A program made the translations under genes and the position numbers. Positions 1-8,593 of a DNA stretch of 64,000 bases are shown piece by piece. The notes under the pieces were generated by a model, which worked only from the letters and a program-made list of their open reading frames with translations, was not told where the DNA came from and made no database searches. Origin of the DNA: Pseudodesulfovibrio indicus (GTDB lineage: Bacteria > Desulfobacterota > Desulfovibrionia > Desulfovibrionales > Desulfovibrionaceae); the NCBI RefSeq assembly GCF_001563225.1, contig NZ_CP014206.1, positions 2,418,001 through 2,482,000 on the forward strand, in the 5' to 3' direction. The stretch's first letter is position 1, and the number at the start of each line of letters is the position of its first letter.

Positions 1-134
1 ACTATCCCGTACCAACAAGCGACTACTACGGGACAGCTCCAAGGAAGAGCTAGGCTAGCTCTCACCATCCCATATTAGTACGTCGTACTGACCCCTGATC
101 GCCACGCTCCCCGTGCGGGTTTTGCGTTTGGCGG

Positions 135-163
135 TTGCATACCCTTTGGCAAACATTTAGAAC
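135..163 (+). promoter_or_regulatory. Candidate sigma-70 promoter for leuACDB
   Basis: TTGCAT at 135-140 and TAGAAC at 158-163 are separated by exactly 17 bases, and the leuA start follows 37 bases later. Both hexamers are imperfect, so this is a tentative call. I found no Leu-codon leader peptide and no clear riboswitch in bases 1-199. Confidence 0.35.
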
Positions 164-199
164 AGACACCCCGCAGAGGGTGAACCATCGGAGGATACC

Positions 200-1729
200 A
201 TGGACAGAGTGTACGTATTCGATACCACCTTGCGTGACGGCGAACAGTCCCCCGGCGCGACCATGAACCTGGATGAGAAGATCCGTATGGCCCGTCAGCT
301 GGAGACCCTGGGCGTGGACATCATCGAGGCCGGCTTCCCCATCGCCAGCCAGGGCGATTTCGAGGCCGTCCAGGCCATTGCCGCCGCAGTGGAGAAACCG
401 CAGATCGCCGGGCTGTGCCGCGCCGTTGTCGGCGACATCGACCGCTGCTGGGAGGCCATCAAGGACGCCCGGCACCCGCGCATCCACACCTTCCTCGCCA
501 CCAGCGAAATCCACATGAAGCACAAGCTGGGCAAGACCGCCGACGAGGTCATCGCGATGATCGAGAAGGCCGTTTCCCACGCCCGCCAGTACACCGACAA
601 CGTGGAGTTCTCCGCCGAGGACGCCTCCCGCTCGGACTGGGATTTCCTGGTCAAGGTCGCCGAGACCGCCATCGACGCCGGGGCCTGCGTGGTCAACATC
701 CCGGATACCGTGGGCTACACCCAGCCCTTCGAGTATTACGAGTTGATCAAGTATCTCAAGGACAACGTGCGCAACATCGACAAGGCGATCATCTCCGTGC
801 ACTGCCACAACGACCTCGGCTCGGCCGTGGCCAACTCCCTGGCCGCCGTCCGGGCGGGTGCGCGACAGGTGGAGTGCACCGTGCTCGGCATCGGCGAGCG
901 CGCGGGCAACGCGGCCCTGGAGGATTTGGTCATGGCGCTGAACACCCGCAAGGAGCTGTACGACGTCGAGACCGGCATCAACACCGAGCAGATCTTCCCG
1001 TCCTGCCGTCGCCTGTCGCAGATCATCGGCATGCCCATCCCGCCCAACAAGGCGATCGTCGGGGCCAACGCCTTTGCCCACGAATCCGGCGTGCACCAGG
1101 ACGGCGTGCTCAAGAACCGGTTGACCTACGAGATCATGACCCCGGCCTCCATCGGGCGGACCTCCAACGACATCGTCATCGGCAAGCACTCCGGCTCCCA
1201 CGCCGTGCGCAAGAAGGCCGAGGAGCTGGGCTATTCCTTGGACGAAGACCAGGTGAAGGTGCTCTTCAAGGCCGTCAAGGACTTGGCCGACAAGAAGGAG
1301 CAGGTCTTTGACGAGGACGTCGAAGCGCTCATCCTGGAGTCCGTGTACCGCCGCAAGGACCGCTTCCGGCTGATCGACATGTCCGTGTTTTCCGGCACGG
1401 GCGACGTCCCGCCGCACGCGGCCACGGTCATGGAGTTCGGCGCCGAAGGGGACGCCGAAACCCGCCGTACCAGCAATTTCGGCGAAGGTTCCATTGACGC
1501 CGTGTTCCAGTCCATCTACTCATTGGTGGGCGTCTCCCCGAAACTCGAATTCTATTCGGTCAACGCCGTGACCGAAGGTTCCGACGCCCTGGCCGGTGTC
1601 GCCGTGCGCATCGCGCACGACGGCGTCAAGGCCGTGGGGCGCGCCAACGACGGCGACGTGGTCAAGGCGAGCGCCCTGGCCATGATCAACGCGCTCAACC
1701 GCTTGGAAAAAGCCAAAGAGGAGAAATAG
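200..1729 (+). CDS. leuA: 2-isopropylmalate synthase
   Basis: LeuA condenses acetyl-CoA with 2-oxoisovalerate, the committed step of leucine synthesis in the cytoplasm. The 509-residue length is normal for the long bacterial form. The N-terminal HMGL-like TIM barrel starts with DTTLRDGEQ at residues 8-16, with Arg12 and Asp13 as the expected catalytic and metal residues. A HCHND metal-binding motif lies near residue 202. The last 110 or so residues match the LeuA regulatory domain that binds leucine. The ATG follows a good GGAGG site (GGAGGATACC). leuC begins 3 bases after the stop, so the genes form one operon. Feedback inhibition by leucine is expected from the family. Confidence 0.97.
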   Translation: MDRVYVFDTTLRDGEQSPGATMNLDEKIRMARQLETLGVDIIEAGFPIASQGDFEAVQAIAAAVEKPQIAGLCRAVVGDIDRCWEAIKDARHPRIHTFLATSEIHMKHKLGKTADEVIAMIEKAVSHARQYTDNVEFSAEDASRSDWDFLVKVAETAIDAGACVVNIPDTVGYTQPFEYYELIKYLKDNVRNIDKAIISVHCHNDLGSAVANSLAAVRAGARQVECTVLGIGERAGNAALEDLVMALNTRKELYDVETGINTEQIFPSCRRLSQIIGMPIPPNKAIVGANAFAHESGVHQDGVLKNRLTYEIMTPASIGRTSNDIVIGKHSGSHAVRKKAEELGYSLDEDQVKVLFKAVKDLADKKEQVFDEDVEALILESVYRRKDRFRLIDMSVFSGTGDVPPHAATVMEFGAEGDAETRRTSNFGEGSIDAVFQSIYSLVGVSPKLEFYSVNAVTEGSDALAGVAVRIAHDGVKAVGRANDGDVVKASALAMINALNRLEKAKEEK

Positions 1730-1732
1730 CCG

Positions 1733-2992
1733 ATGGGCCAGACCTTAGCTGAAAAAATCCTGCAGAAACACACGGACCAGGAAGTCTCCGGGGCCGGACA
1801 GATCGTCCAGTGCCGCGTGGACATGGTGCTCGCCAACGACATCACCGCACCCCTGGCCATCAAGTCCTTCAAGGCCATGGGCGCCAAAAAGGTCTTCGAC
1901 AAGGACAAGGTGTCGTTGGTCTGCGACCACTTCACCCCGAACAAGGACATCGATTCCGCCGAGCAGGTCAAGGTGGTCCGCGACTTTGCCGAGGAAATGG
2001 GCGTGACCCATTACTACGAGTGCGGCGAGGTCGGCGTGGAGCATGCCCTGTTGCCCGAGAAGGGCATCGTCGGCCCCGGCGACATCGTGGTCGGCGCGGA
2101 CTCCCACACCTGCACCTACGGCGGGCTGGGCGCCTTCGCCACCGGCATGGGCTCCACCGACATCGGCGCGGCCATGGCGCTCGGCGAGACCTGGTTCAAG
2201 GTCCCGCCGACCATCCGCGTGAACCTGACCGGCACCCCGAAGAAATACGTCGGGGCCAAGGACTTCGTGCTCAACCAGATCGGCCGCCTCGGCGTGTCCG
2301 GCGCGCTGTACAAGGCGCTGGAGTACGGCGGCGACGCCGTGGACAACATGTCCCTGGAAGGGCGCATGACCATCGCCAACATGGCCATCGAGGCGGGCGG
2401 CAAGGTCGGCCTGTTCCCGGTGGACGCCAAGACGTTGGACTACGCCAAGAGCGCCGGGTTCTCCGGCGGCGAGATCATGACCGCCGACGCGGACGCCGTG
2501 TACGAGCGGGTGCTCGACATCGACGTCACCGACATGGACCCGCAGGTGGCCTGCCCGCACCTGCCCGACAACGTCAAGCCCGTGGACGAGACCGCCGGCC
2601 TGAAGATCCATCAGGCCGTCATCGGCTCCTGCACCAACGGGCGCATCGAGGACATGCGCCTGGCCGCCGAAATCCTCAAGGGCCGCAAGGTCGATCCCAA
2701 GGTCCGGTGCATCATCCTGCCCGCCACCCCGGCCATCTGGAAGGCGTGCATGAGGGAAGGGCTCATGGAGATATTCATGGATGCAGGCTGTATCGTGGGT
2801 CCGCCCACCTGCGGCCCCTGTCTGGGCGGCCACATGGGCATCCTGGCGGGCGGCGAACGCGCCATCGCCACCACCAACCGGAACTTCAAGGGCCGCATGG
2901 GTTCGCTCGAATCCGAGGTCTTCCTGTCCAACCCCGCCGTTGCCGCCGCCTCCGCCGTGGCAGGCGAGATCATCAACCCGGCCAAGCTCTAG
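1733..2992 (+). CDS. leuC: 3-isopropylmalate dehydratase, large subunit
   Basis: With LeuD this protein isomerises 2-isopropylmalate to 3-isopropylmalate. It belongs to the aconitase superfamily and needs a [4Fe-4S] cluster. The expected cluster cysteines are visible: one in IGSCTNGR near residue 300 and the CGPC pair at about 360 and 363. The 419-residue length fits the shorter LeuC/HacA-like class found in anaerobes and archaea, not the 466-residue enterobacterial type. The gene starts 3 bases after leuA and ends 12 bases before leuD, so translation is probably coupled. The related homoaconitase function is possible from family alone, but the leu operon context argues for leucine synthesis. 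Confidence 0.95.
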   Translation: MGQTLAEKILQKHTDQEVSGAGQIVQCRVDMVLANDITAPLAIKSFKAMGAKKVFDKDKVSLVCDHFTPNKDIDSAEQVKVVRDFAEEMGVTHYYECGEVGVEHALLPEKGIVGPGDIVVGADSHTCTYGGLGAFATGMGSTDIGAAMALGETWFKVPPTIRVNLTGTPKKYVGAKDFVLNQIGRLGVSGALYKALEYGGDAVDNMSLEGRMTIANMAIEAGGKVGLFPVDAKTLDYAKSAGFSGGEIMTADADAVYERVLDIDVTDMDPQVACPHLPDNVKPVDETAGLKIHQAVIGSCTNGRIEDMRLAAEILKGRKVDPKVRCIILPATPAIWKACMREGLMEIFMDAGCIVGPPTCGPCLGGHMGILAGGERAIATTNRNFKGRMGSLESEVFLSNPAVAAASAVAGEIINPAKL

Positions 2993-3004
2993 GAGGGTGC
3001 AGCA

Positions 3005-3496
3005 ATGAAAGTGACCGGAACCGCCCACAAGGTGGGCGACCACATAGATACCGACGCCATCATCCCGGCCCGCTTCCTGGTGACCACCGACGCCAAGGTG
3101 CTCGGCGAGAACTGCATGGAAGGCCTGGAGGCCGGATGGGTCAAGCGCGTCAAGGAAAACGACGTCATGGTCGGCGGCGTGAACTTCGGCTGCGGCTCCT
3201 CCCGCGAGCACGCGCCCATCTCCATCCTGGGCGCGGGCATCCCCGTGGTCCTGGCCCACAGCTTCGCGCGTATCTTCTACCGCAACGGCTTCAACATGGG
3301 GCTGGTGCTGCTGGAGATCGGCGACGACATCGACAAGTTCAGCGATACCGACCAGATCGAGGTGGATACCGCCACCGGCACCATCAGGAACCTGACCACC
3401 GGCGCGACCGTCCAGGCCGCCCCGGTCCCCCCGTTCATGCAGGAAATCCTCAACGCGGGCGGACTCGTCGAATACGCCAAGAAGAAATTGGCCTAG
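3005..3496 (+). CDS. leuD: 3-isopropylmalate dehydratase, small subunit
   Basis: LeuD is the swivelling domain of isopropylmalate isomerase and works as a heteromer with LeuC. The protein is 163 residues, the usual size of the short partner of 420-residue LeuC proteins. The conserved stretch [11 protein letters not shown] is present around residues 61-71 and forms part of the substrate pocket. The start ATG lies 9 bases after GGAGG at the leuC stop. It is followed by a 332-base gap filled by a palindromic composite repeat, so leuB is physically separated from the first three genes. Confidence 0.95.
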   Translation: MKVTGTAHKVGDHIDTDAIIPARFLVTTDAKVLGENCMEGLEAGWVKRVKENDVMVGGVNFGCGSSREHAPISILGAGIPVVLAHSFARIFYRNGFNMGLVLLEIGDDIDKFSDTDQIEVDTATGTIRNLTTGATVQAAPVPPFMQEILNAGGLVEYAKKKLA

Positions 3497-3500
3497 GCAG

Positions 3501-3616
3501 GCCTCCGGCGGCCGGGGGAAGGGGAAGGGAAACCCTTTGAAAAGGGTTGTCCCTTCCCCTTCCCCCGGACTCCCATCCCCATCCTTTCCCAAACTTTTTG
3601 GGTCGCTTCGCGAAGG
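3501..3616 (+). repeat. Palindromic intergenic repeat, half-element A, copy 1
   Basis: The element opens with GCCTCCGGCGG and then forms a near-perfect stem of about 27 bp (3512-3538 against 3541-3567) rich in GGGGAAGGG. It is followed by a conserved tail containing CCCAAACTTTTTGGG and CGCTTCGCGAAGG. A close relative lies in inverted orientation at 12405-12520. It sits between leuD and leuB, so its hairpin could act as a transcription attenuator or as an RNA-stabilising end. Confidence 0.8.
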
Positions 3617-3689
3617 AGTCGAGCGGGAGGTCAGGCTGCCGGGCAATACTTTGGTCGAGAACGAATATTTTTTGAAAACGGCATTGATG

Positions 3690-3806
3690 CCGCGCCCGCA
3701 CGGACTCGCCGAAGGCGCGACAAGAAGTTTTGGAGAGTCCAGAGAACCTTTATCAAAAGGTTCTCTGGTCCCGCCGAAGGCGACCGCCGGTAGGCCCGCC
3801 GGAGGC
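3690..3806 (-). repeat. Palindromic intergenic repeat, half-element B, copy 1
   Basis: Read on the minus strand it starts with GCCTCCGGCGGG, contains the hairpin CAGAGAACC...GGTTCTCTG (3740-3767), and ends in GTCCGTGCGGGCGCGG. A related copy lies on the plus strand at 11520-11618. With half-element A it forms a 306-base composite (3501-3806) whose two outer ends are inverted repeats of GCCTCCGGCGG. Confidence 0.78.
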
Positions 3807-3828
3807 ATCCACACAACAGGAGAGAACG

Positions 3829-4896
3829 ATGAAGATTTGCGTATTGCCCGGTGACGGTATCGGGACCGAGATTGTGACCCAGGCCCTGCGGGTTCTGGAC
3901 AAGGTGGGCGAGAAGTACGGCCGTACTTTCGAGACCACCGAGGCGCTCATCGGCGGCTGCGCCATCGACGCCGAGGGCGTGCCGCTGCCCGCCGAGACCG
4001 TGGCCAGGTGCAAGGACGCCGACGCCGTGCTGCTCGGAGCGGTGGGCGGCCCCAAGTGGGACGTCATCGACCCGGCCATCCGCCCGGAAAAGGGGCTGCT
4101 CGGCATCCGCAAGGAGCTGGGGCTGTTCGCCAACCTGCGCCCGGCCCGGCTCTTCAAGGAGTTGGCCGAAGCGTGCTATCTGCGCCCGGACATCGTGGCC
4201 CGCGGTCTGGACGTCATGGTCGTGCGCGAGCTGACCGGCGGCATCTATTTCGGCGAGCCGCGTTTTGACGGCGAAAAGGACGGCGAGCGGTTCGGCTTCA
4301 ACACCATGACCTACTACGAGCACGAGATCCGGCGCATCGCCAAGGTGGCCTTCGAGGCCGCCCGGAAGCGTTCGGGCCGCGTCTGCTCCGTGGACAAGGC
4401 CAACGTCCTCGACGTATCCCGCGTGTGGCGCGAGATCGTCATCGACGAGCACAAGAATTATCCGGACGTGGAGCTGTCCCACATGTACGTGGACAACGCG
4501 GCCATGCAGCTGGTGCGCGACCCGTCCCAGTTCGACGTCCTGGTGACCGGCAACCTGTTCGGCGACATCCTGTCCGATGAGGCCGCGGCCATCACCGGGT
4601 CCATCGGCATGCTGCCGTCCGCGTCGCTGGGCGCGGGCAATCCCGGCCTGTTCGAGCCGATCCACGGCTCGGCCCCGGACATCGCGGGCAAGGACCTGGC
4701 CAACCCGCTGGCCACCATCCTGTCCGTGTCCATGATGCTGCGCCACGCCTTCGACATGGGCGAGGAGGCGGACTGCATCGAGAACGCGGTGGTCAAGACC
4801 CTGGAGCAGGGCTACCGGACCGGCGACATCCGCCAGGAAGGGTGCAAGCTCGTGGGCTGCGTGGCCATGGCCGAGGCCGTGCTGGCCAACATGTAG
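3829..4896 (+). CDS. leuB: 3-isopropylmalate dehydrogenase
   Basis: LeuB oxidises and decarboxylates 3-isopropylmalate with NAD+, giving the keto acid precursor of leucine. The protein is 355 residues, normal for the family. It starts [12 protein letters not shown] and contains [12 protein letters not shown] and the nucleotide-binding region [14 protein letters not shown] near the C-terminus. The frame is open upstream to 3730, but that stretch is repeat DNA. ATG at 3829 has a good site (CAGGAGAGAAC) and matches the family N-terminus. It is the last gene of the leu set and is followed by a terminator. The palindromic element just upstream may uncouple its expression from leuACD. Confidence 0.96.
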   Translation: MKICVLPGDGIGTEIVTQALRVLDKVGEKYGRTFETTEALIGGCAIDAEGVPLPAETVARCKDADAVLLGAVGGPKWDVIDPAIRPEKGLLGIRKELGLFANLRPARLFKELAEACYLRPDIVARGLDVMVVRELTGGIYFGEPRFDGEKDGERFGFNTMTYYEHEIRRIAKVAFEAARKRSGRVCSVDKANVLDVSRVWREIVIDEHKNYPDVELSHMYVDNAAMQLVRDPSQFDVLVTGNLFGDILSDEAAAITGSIGMLPSASLGAGNPGLFEPIHGSAPDIAGKDLANPLATILSVSMMLRHAFDMGEEADCIENAVVKTLEQGYRTGDIRQEGCKLVGCVAMAEAVLANM

Positions 4897-4913
4897 TTTC
4901 GGGAGAAACGAGA

Positions 4914-4950
4914 TCAAGGGCCGCGTCGCTTGCGATGCGGCCTTTTTTTG
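4914..4950 (+). terminator. Rho-independent terminator after leuB
   Basis: The sequence AAGGGCCGC...GCGGCCTTTTTTT forms a GC-rich stem with a small loop and ends in seven T. It lies 18 bases after the leuB stop. Confidence 0.85.
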
Positions 4951-4953
4951 CGC

Positions 4954-5415
4954 CTACCGCGGCTTGGTCGCACTCGACTTGGCCGCTCTCTGGGCCTGCT
5001 GGCTGGTTTCCAGGTCGATGAACCCCAGGGTCATGCACACGCCGAGGTAGTCCATCTTGAGGATTTCCATCTTTTGCAGGGCGCGCTGGTTCTGGTCCGG
5101 GGTGATCTTCTTCTGGTTCAGGAGGTAGCGGCTGTAACTGGCGCTTTCGTCCGTGTCACCAGCCTCCAGGTCCTGTATGGAGATGTCGGGCAGGGGGATG
5201 TTCATGGACCGCAGGGAGGCCAGGAGGGTCTCCTTGTCCGCAATCTCCCGCTGCAATTCGCGCCGCTGCGCGACCAGGGATTCGTGCTTGGAGGTCAGCT
5301 CGTGCTGCTCGTTTTGCAGCGCGTTCAGGGTCTCGTACCGATGCTTGGAGATCATCCGGAAGACGATGAAGAAGATGGCCAGGGCGAAGCCGAATATGAC
5401 GCTGATGGAAGTCAT
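4954..5415 (-). CDS. Small membrane-anchored coiled-coil protein, unknown function
   Basis: I do not recognise a named family. The 153-residue protein has one hydrophobic segment at residues 4-20 followed by a basic residue cluster. A long charged helix rich in Glu, Gln and Lys from about 25 to 70 looks like a coiled coil. The C-terminal part is soluble and ends in a basic tail. Its ATG overlaps the stop of the next upstream gene by four bases (ATGA), so the two small membrane proteins are translationally coupled and probably work together. Confidence 0.7.
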   Translation of the reverse strand: MTSISVIFGFALAIFFIVFRMISKHRYETLNALQNEQHELTSKHESLVAQRRELQREIADKETLLASLRSMNIPLPDISIQDLEAGDTDESASYSRYLLNQKKITPDQNQRALQKMEILKMDYLGVCMTLGFIDLETSQQAQRAAKSSATKPR

Positions 5416-5657
5416 GGTTGCAGACGCTGTTCCAGGATGTCTATTTCATCATCCAGCTTCTCGAGCTGTGCCTTCAGTTCTGTGACCTGTTCCTCGTAGA
5501 CCGCGTTCTTGGCCGCGAGGCGGTTGGCGAGGCTGCGCACCTCGTTGCGCTTGTGCCGGATCTGGTCGGAGCAGTTGTGGTGATGGACCACGATGATGGC
5601 CAGCAGAACGAATCCGAGCATGGCGAGGAGGAGATATAGGGTACTGACTTCCAACAT
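5412..5657 (-). CDS. Small membrane-anchored coiled-coil protein, unknown function
   Basis: The protein is 81 residues: a transmembrane helix at about residues 6-24 (LYLLLAMLGFVLLAIIVV), a His-His-His turn, then a heptad-like helix from about 35 to 78. It resembles the FtsB/FtsL style of short bitopic proteins only in architecture; no such identity is claimed. The frame is open to 5729, but ATG at 5657 has AGGAAGG nine bases upstream and puts the membrane helix at the N-terminus. It overlaps the following coiled-coil gene by four bases. Confidence 0.65.
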   Translation of the reverse strand: MLEVSTLYLLLAMLGFVLLAIIVVHHHNCSDQIRHKRNEVRSLANRLAAKNAVYEEQVTELKAQLEKLDDEIDILEQRLQP

Positions 5658-5748
5658 GCAGTGTGGCCTTCCTGTTTCCGGGAACATCGCGCGAACCCGC
5701 GTAATACGTTGATCCCCGGTGGCTTGCAAGCCGATTTTCCCTGTTGCG

Positions 5749-6009
5749 TCAAAGAGTTGCGGAGAATTCGGCCAGACGCTCCATCTTGCGGCCCGCCGGC
5801 AGCTTCTTGATCGCCAGTTCCAGCTTCAGGGCCGTGCTCTTGTCCGCCACCTCGGTGGAGGCGGCCAGGGTCACGGGCAGCCGCGCGCGGGTATACTTGG
5901 AACCCTTGCCCGCATTGTGGGCCGCGACCCTCCGTTCCAGGTCGTTGGTGATGCCGCAGTACAGGCTGCGGTCGGCGCAGCGGAGCAGGTAGACGTGCCA
6001 GGTTCCCAT
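5749..6009 (-). CDS. GIY-YIG nuclease-like protein (UPF0213/YhbQ type)
   Basis: The 86-residue protein is a single GIY-YIG domain. WHVYLLRCADRSLYCGIT at the N-terminus contains the family's two short motifs (VYLL and YCGIT), followed by LERRVAAHN with the conserved Arg and by a Lys-rich segment ending AIKKL. Single-domain members such as YhbQ have no firmly assigned role, although the fold is that of a nuclease. The frame extends upstream to a TTG at 6057, but ATG at 6009 matches the family start. No strong ribosome site is visible for either. Confidence 0.85.
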   Translation of the reverse strand: MGTWHVYLLRCADRSLYCGITNDLERRVAAHNAGKGSKYTRARLPVTLAASTEVADKSTALKLELAIKKLPAGRKMERLAEFSATL

Positions 6010-6110
6010 GAAAGGGAGACTACCCGTTTGCGGGCGCGCGGTCAAAACTGTTGCCAATCGGCTCCACCCATTATATCTCCATTCGCAAACGAAAAGGTCC
6101 AGTATTTTTC

Positions 6111-8084
6111 ATGTCCAGAATCACCGTACAAAGTCTCGAGAAATCCTACGGCGGGGAACCCATCTTTGCCGACGTCGCCTTTGAGGTCACGCCGGGCATG
6201 CGCCTTGCCCTGACCGGTCCCAACGGCTGCGGCAAGTCCACGCTGCTCAAGGTCCTGGCCGGCGAGATCGAGCCCGACGGCGGCCAGGTCACGCTGACCA
6301 AGGGGGCGCAGGTCGGGTACGTGGCCCAGGAGATGACCGGGGAAATCCTGGAGCAGCAGCTCCTGGCCTGGGTCCTGTCCGCGCTGCCGTCCTGGAACGA
6401 GTTCTGGCGGCAGTGGGAAAAGGCCGTGGCCGACGAGGACATGGCGCGCATCGAACAGCTGTCCCACCGCCAGGCCGAGTTCGAGCGGCTCTACGGCTAC
6501 AACCCGGACCACAAGGCGCGGGCCATCCTGACTGGACTCGGCTTTGCCGAGGAGACCCTGCTCAAGCGCATCGGCGACCTGTCCGGCGGCTGGCGCGAGC
6601 GGGCCAAGCTCGCCCGCGTGCTCCTGCAGGGCGCGGACGTGCTGCTCCTCGACGAGCCCACCAACCACCTCGACCTGGAGGCCGTGGAGTGGCTGGAGGA
6701 CTATCTGCTCAACTTTCGGGGCGCGCTCGCCTTCGTGGTTCACGACCGCATCTTCCTGAATCGCGTCGGCACTCACGTTCTGTTCCTGGGCGGCTCCAAG
6801 CCGGTGCTGCGCAAGGGGTCCTTCGACGAATTCCTGGAATGGGACGCCGAGAACCGGGAGCAGCGGCAGAAGGAACTGGACAAGCTGTCCGCGCGCATCG
6901 ACCACGAGTACAAGTACATCAACAAATTTCGCGTCAAGGCGCGCAAGGCGGCCCAGGCCCAGTCCAAGCTCAAGCGGGTGGAGAAGCTGGAGCAGGAGCT
7001 GAGCCAGATCAAGGAGGTCCAGGCCACGCACCATCGGGGCCGGAACCTCAGCTTCCGGCTGCCCGAGCCCAAGCGGGGCGACAAGGTCGCGGTCTCTGTG
7101 GTCGATCTCGAATTTCACTACCAGGGTGGCGAAGCGGTCTGGCCCGCCCTGAATTTCCAGCTCTTCCGGGGCAAGAAGGTGGCCGTGGTCGCCCCCAACG
7201 GCGCGGGCAAGTCCACGCTGCTCAAGCTGATCACCGGCGCGCTGGCCCCGTCCGGCGGCCACGTCAAGGTCGGCCCCGGCACCGACATGGGCTATTTCAG
7301 CCAGCACCAGCACGAGATCCTGAACCTGGACAACTCCGTCATCGGCGAGATCCGGCGGCTGTCCAGCCCCGGCCTGACCGAGGAGCAGGTCATGAGCGTG
7401 CTCGGCCTGTTCCTGCTGGGCGAGCCGTTCTTCGAGCGCAAGGTCAAGGGACTGTCCGGCGGCGAGAAGTCGCGGCTGCTCCTGGCCACGCTCTTCCTGG
7501 CCCGGGCCAACCTGCTGATCCTCGACGAACCGACCAACCACCTGGACATCGAGACCCGCGAAGGGCTGATCCGCGCCCTCCAGGACTATGAAGGCACGTT
7601 GCTCTTCGTGGCCCACGACCGCTACCTGCTCAACGAGGTGGCCGAGGAGGTCTGGTCCCTGGACGAGAACGGGCTGACCCAGTACGTGGGCGGGTTCGAG
7701 GAGTTCCACGCCCGCCAGAAGCAGGAGGAGGCGTGCCGCAACAACCAGGCCGCCTGCGATCCCGAGGAAAGCCTCGAAAAGCGCAGGATGACCAAGGAGG
7801 AGAAGCGCCGCCAGGCCGAGGAGCGCAATCGCCTCTACCGCGAGCTCAAGCCGCTGAAGAAGAAGTACGACAAGCTGGAGGCGGACCTGGAAAAGGTCCT
7901 GGACGAGCAGGCCGCCCTGGAAGAGAAGATGAACGATCCCGCCACCTACGAGAAGCCGGAGGAAGCCCTCAAGTTGAACGCGGCCTACAAGGAGGCCTCG
8001 GAGTGGGCCGACTCGCTCATGGAGCGCATGGCCGTGCTCGAAGAGCAGATGGAAACCATCACCGGCGGCCGGGAGGACCTGTGA
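6111..8084 (+). CDS. ABC-F family ATPase (Uup/EttA-like)
   Basis: This soluble protein has two ABC ATPase domains and no membrane part, as in ABC-F ribosome-associated factors. The first domain has Walker A GPNGCGKST near residue 35, signature LSGGWRERAKLA near 156 and Walker B LLLDEPTNHLD near 178. The second has APNGAGKST near 360, LSGGEKSR near 448 and LILDEPTNHLD near 471. A linker helix (the P-site tRNA interaction motif region) separates them, and the last 100 residues are a charged coiled coil as in Uup. Length is 657 residues. ATG at 6111 fits the family start. The next gene starts inside its stop codon. The substrate problem it resolves on the ribosome cannot be told from sequence. 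Confidence 0.93.
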   Translation: MSRITVQSLEKSYGGEPIFADVAFEVTPGMRLALTGPNGCGKSTLLKVLAGEIEPDGGQVTLTKGAQVGYVAQEMTGEILEQQLLAWVLSALPSWNEFWRQWEKAVADEDMARIEQLSHRQAEFERLYGYNPDHKARAILTGLGFAEETLLKRIGDLSGGWRERAKLARVLLQGADVLLLDEPTNHLDLEAVEWLEDYLLNFRGALAFVVHDRIFLNRVGTHVLFLGGSKPVLRKGSFDEFLEWDAENREQRQKELDKLSARIDHEYKYINKFRVKARKAAQAQSKLKRVEKLEQELSQIKEVQATHHRGRNLSFRLPEPKRGDKVAVSVVDLEFHYQGGEAVWPALNFQLFRGKKVAVVAPNGAGKSTLLKLITGALAPSGGHVKVGPGTDMGYFSQHQHEILNLDNSVIGEIRRLSSPGLTEEQVMSVLGLFLLGEPFFERKVKGLSGGEKSRLLLATLFLARANLLILDEPTNHLDIETREGLIRALQDYEGTLLFVAHDRYLLNEVAEEVWSLDENGLTQYVGGFEEFHARQKQEEACRNNQAACDPEESLEKRRMTKEEKRRQAEERNRLYRELKPLKKKYDKLEADLEKVLDEQAALEEKMNDPATYEKPEEALKLNAAYKEASEWADSLMERMAVLEEQMETITGGREDL

Positions 8085-8470
8085 CCAAGCCCCTCCTGGA
8101 GGTGGTCGCTGGCATCGTCTGGCGCGGCGGCGAGTACCTGGCCGTGCAGCGTCCCGAAGGCGCGCGCATGGCGGGCTGGTGGGAGTTTCCGGGCGGCAAG
8201 ATCGAGCCGGGCGAAAGCCGTGAGGCGGCTCTGGTTCGCGAGTTCCGCGAGGAGCTGGACGTCACCCCGCTTACGTTCGAGTACTGGCGCGATCTGGTCC
8301 ACGAGTACGACGAGTTCGTCGTGCGCCTGCATTTCTTCCATATCCGCAGCTATTCCGGCGAATTGAAGGGGGTAGAGGGGCAAAGCATGGTCTGGGTCGA
8401 TCCAAACGGCCCGGTTTCCCTCGATTTCCTGCCCGCCGACATCGCCATTGTCGAAGCCCTGCATTCATGA
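8081..8470 (+). CDS. Nudix hydrolase (MutT-like)
   Basis: The 129-residue protein carries a complete Nudix box: GGKIEPGE, seven residues, then REFREELD, around residues 38-60. The layout, with the GWWEFPGGK lead-in and short C-terminal strand-helix, is that of MutT-like enzymes that remove oxidised dGTP. The true substrate may be another nucleoside diphosphate derivative. The start is GTG at 8081, which overlaps the TGA of the ABC-F gene and is preceded by GGGAGGA, so the two genes are translationally coupled. An ATG-only search would miss this start. Confidence 0.88.
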   Translation: MTKPLLEVVAGIVWRGGEYLAVQRPEGARMAGWWEFPGGKIEPGESREAALVREFREELDVTPLTFEYWRDLVHEYDEFVVRLHFFHIRSYSGELKGVEGQSMVWVDPNGPVSLDFLPADIAIVEALHS

Positions 8471-8593
8471 TCCCGATGGCGTCCCGCCGTTGTTTGCGAC
8501 CATTTCCCCATTGAAGGTTGAGCAAAGAAGGAGTATGTAACTTCACTTGCCCGCTTTGGGCCGACCCAGCATCGATCGTTGAAGGAGTAAGCT

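Noticed and set aside
1..199. leu leader peptide, T-box or riboswitch before leuA
   Set aside because: No ATG-started Leu-rich short frame and no conserved structure could be seen.
62..1417. Long minus-strand open frame across leuA
   Set aside because: It is the shadow of leuA in a GC-rich gene; composition is Gly/Asp/His/Val-rich nonsense and no family is recognisable.
1745..3814. 689-codon minus-strand frame over leuC and leuD
   Set aside because: It mirrors two well-supported plus-strand genes and runs through the repeat region; not a gene.
8471..8593. SAM or SAH riboswitch before metF
   Set aside because: The gap is short and shows no terminator-type alternative helices or known core motifs.
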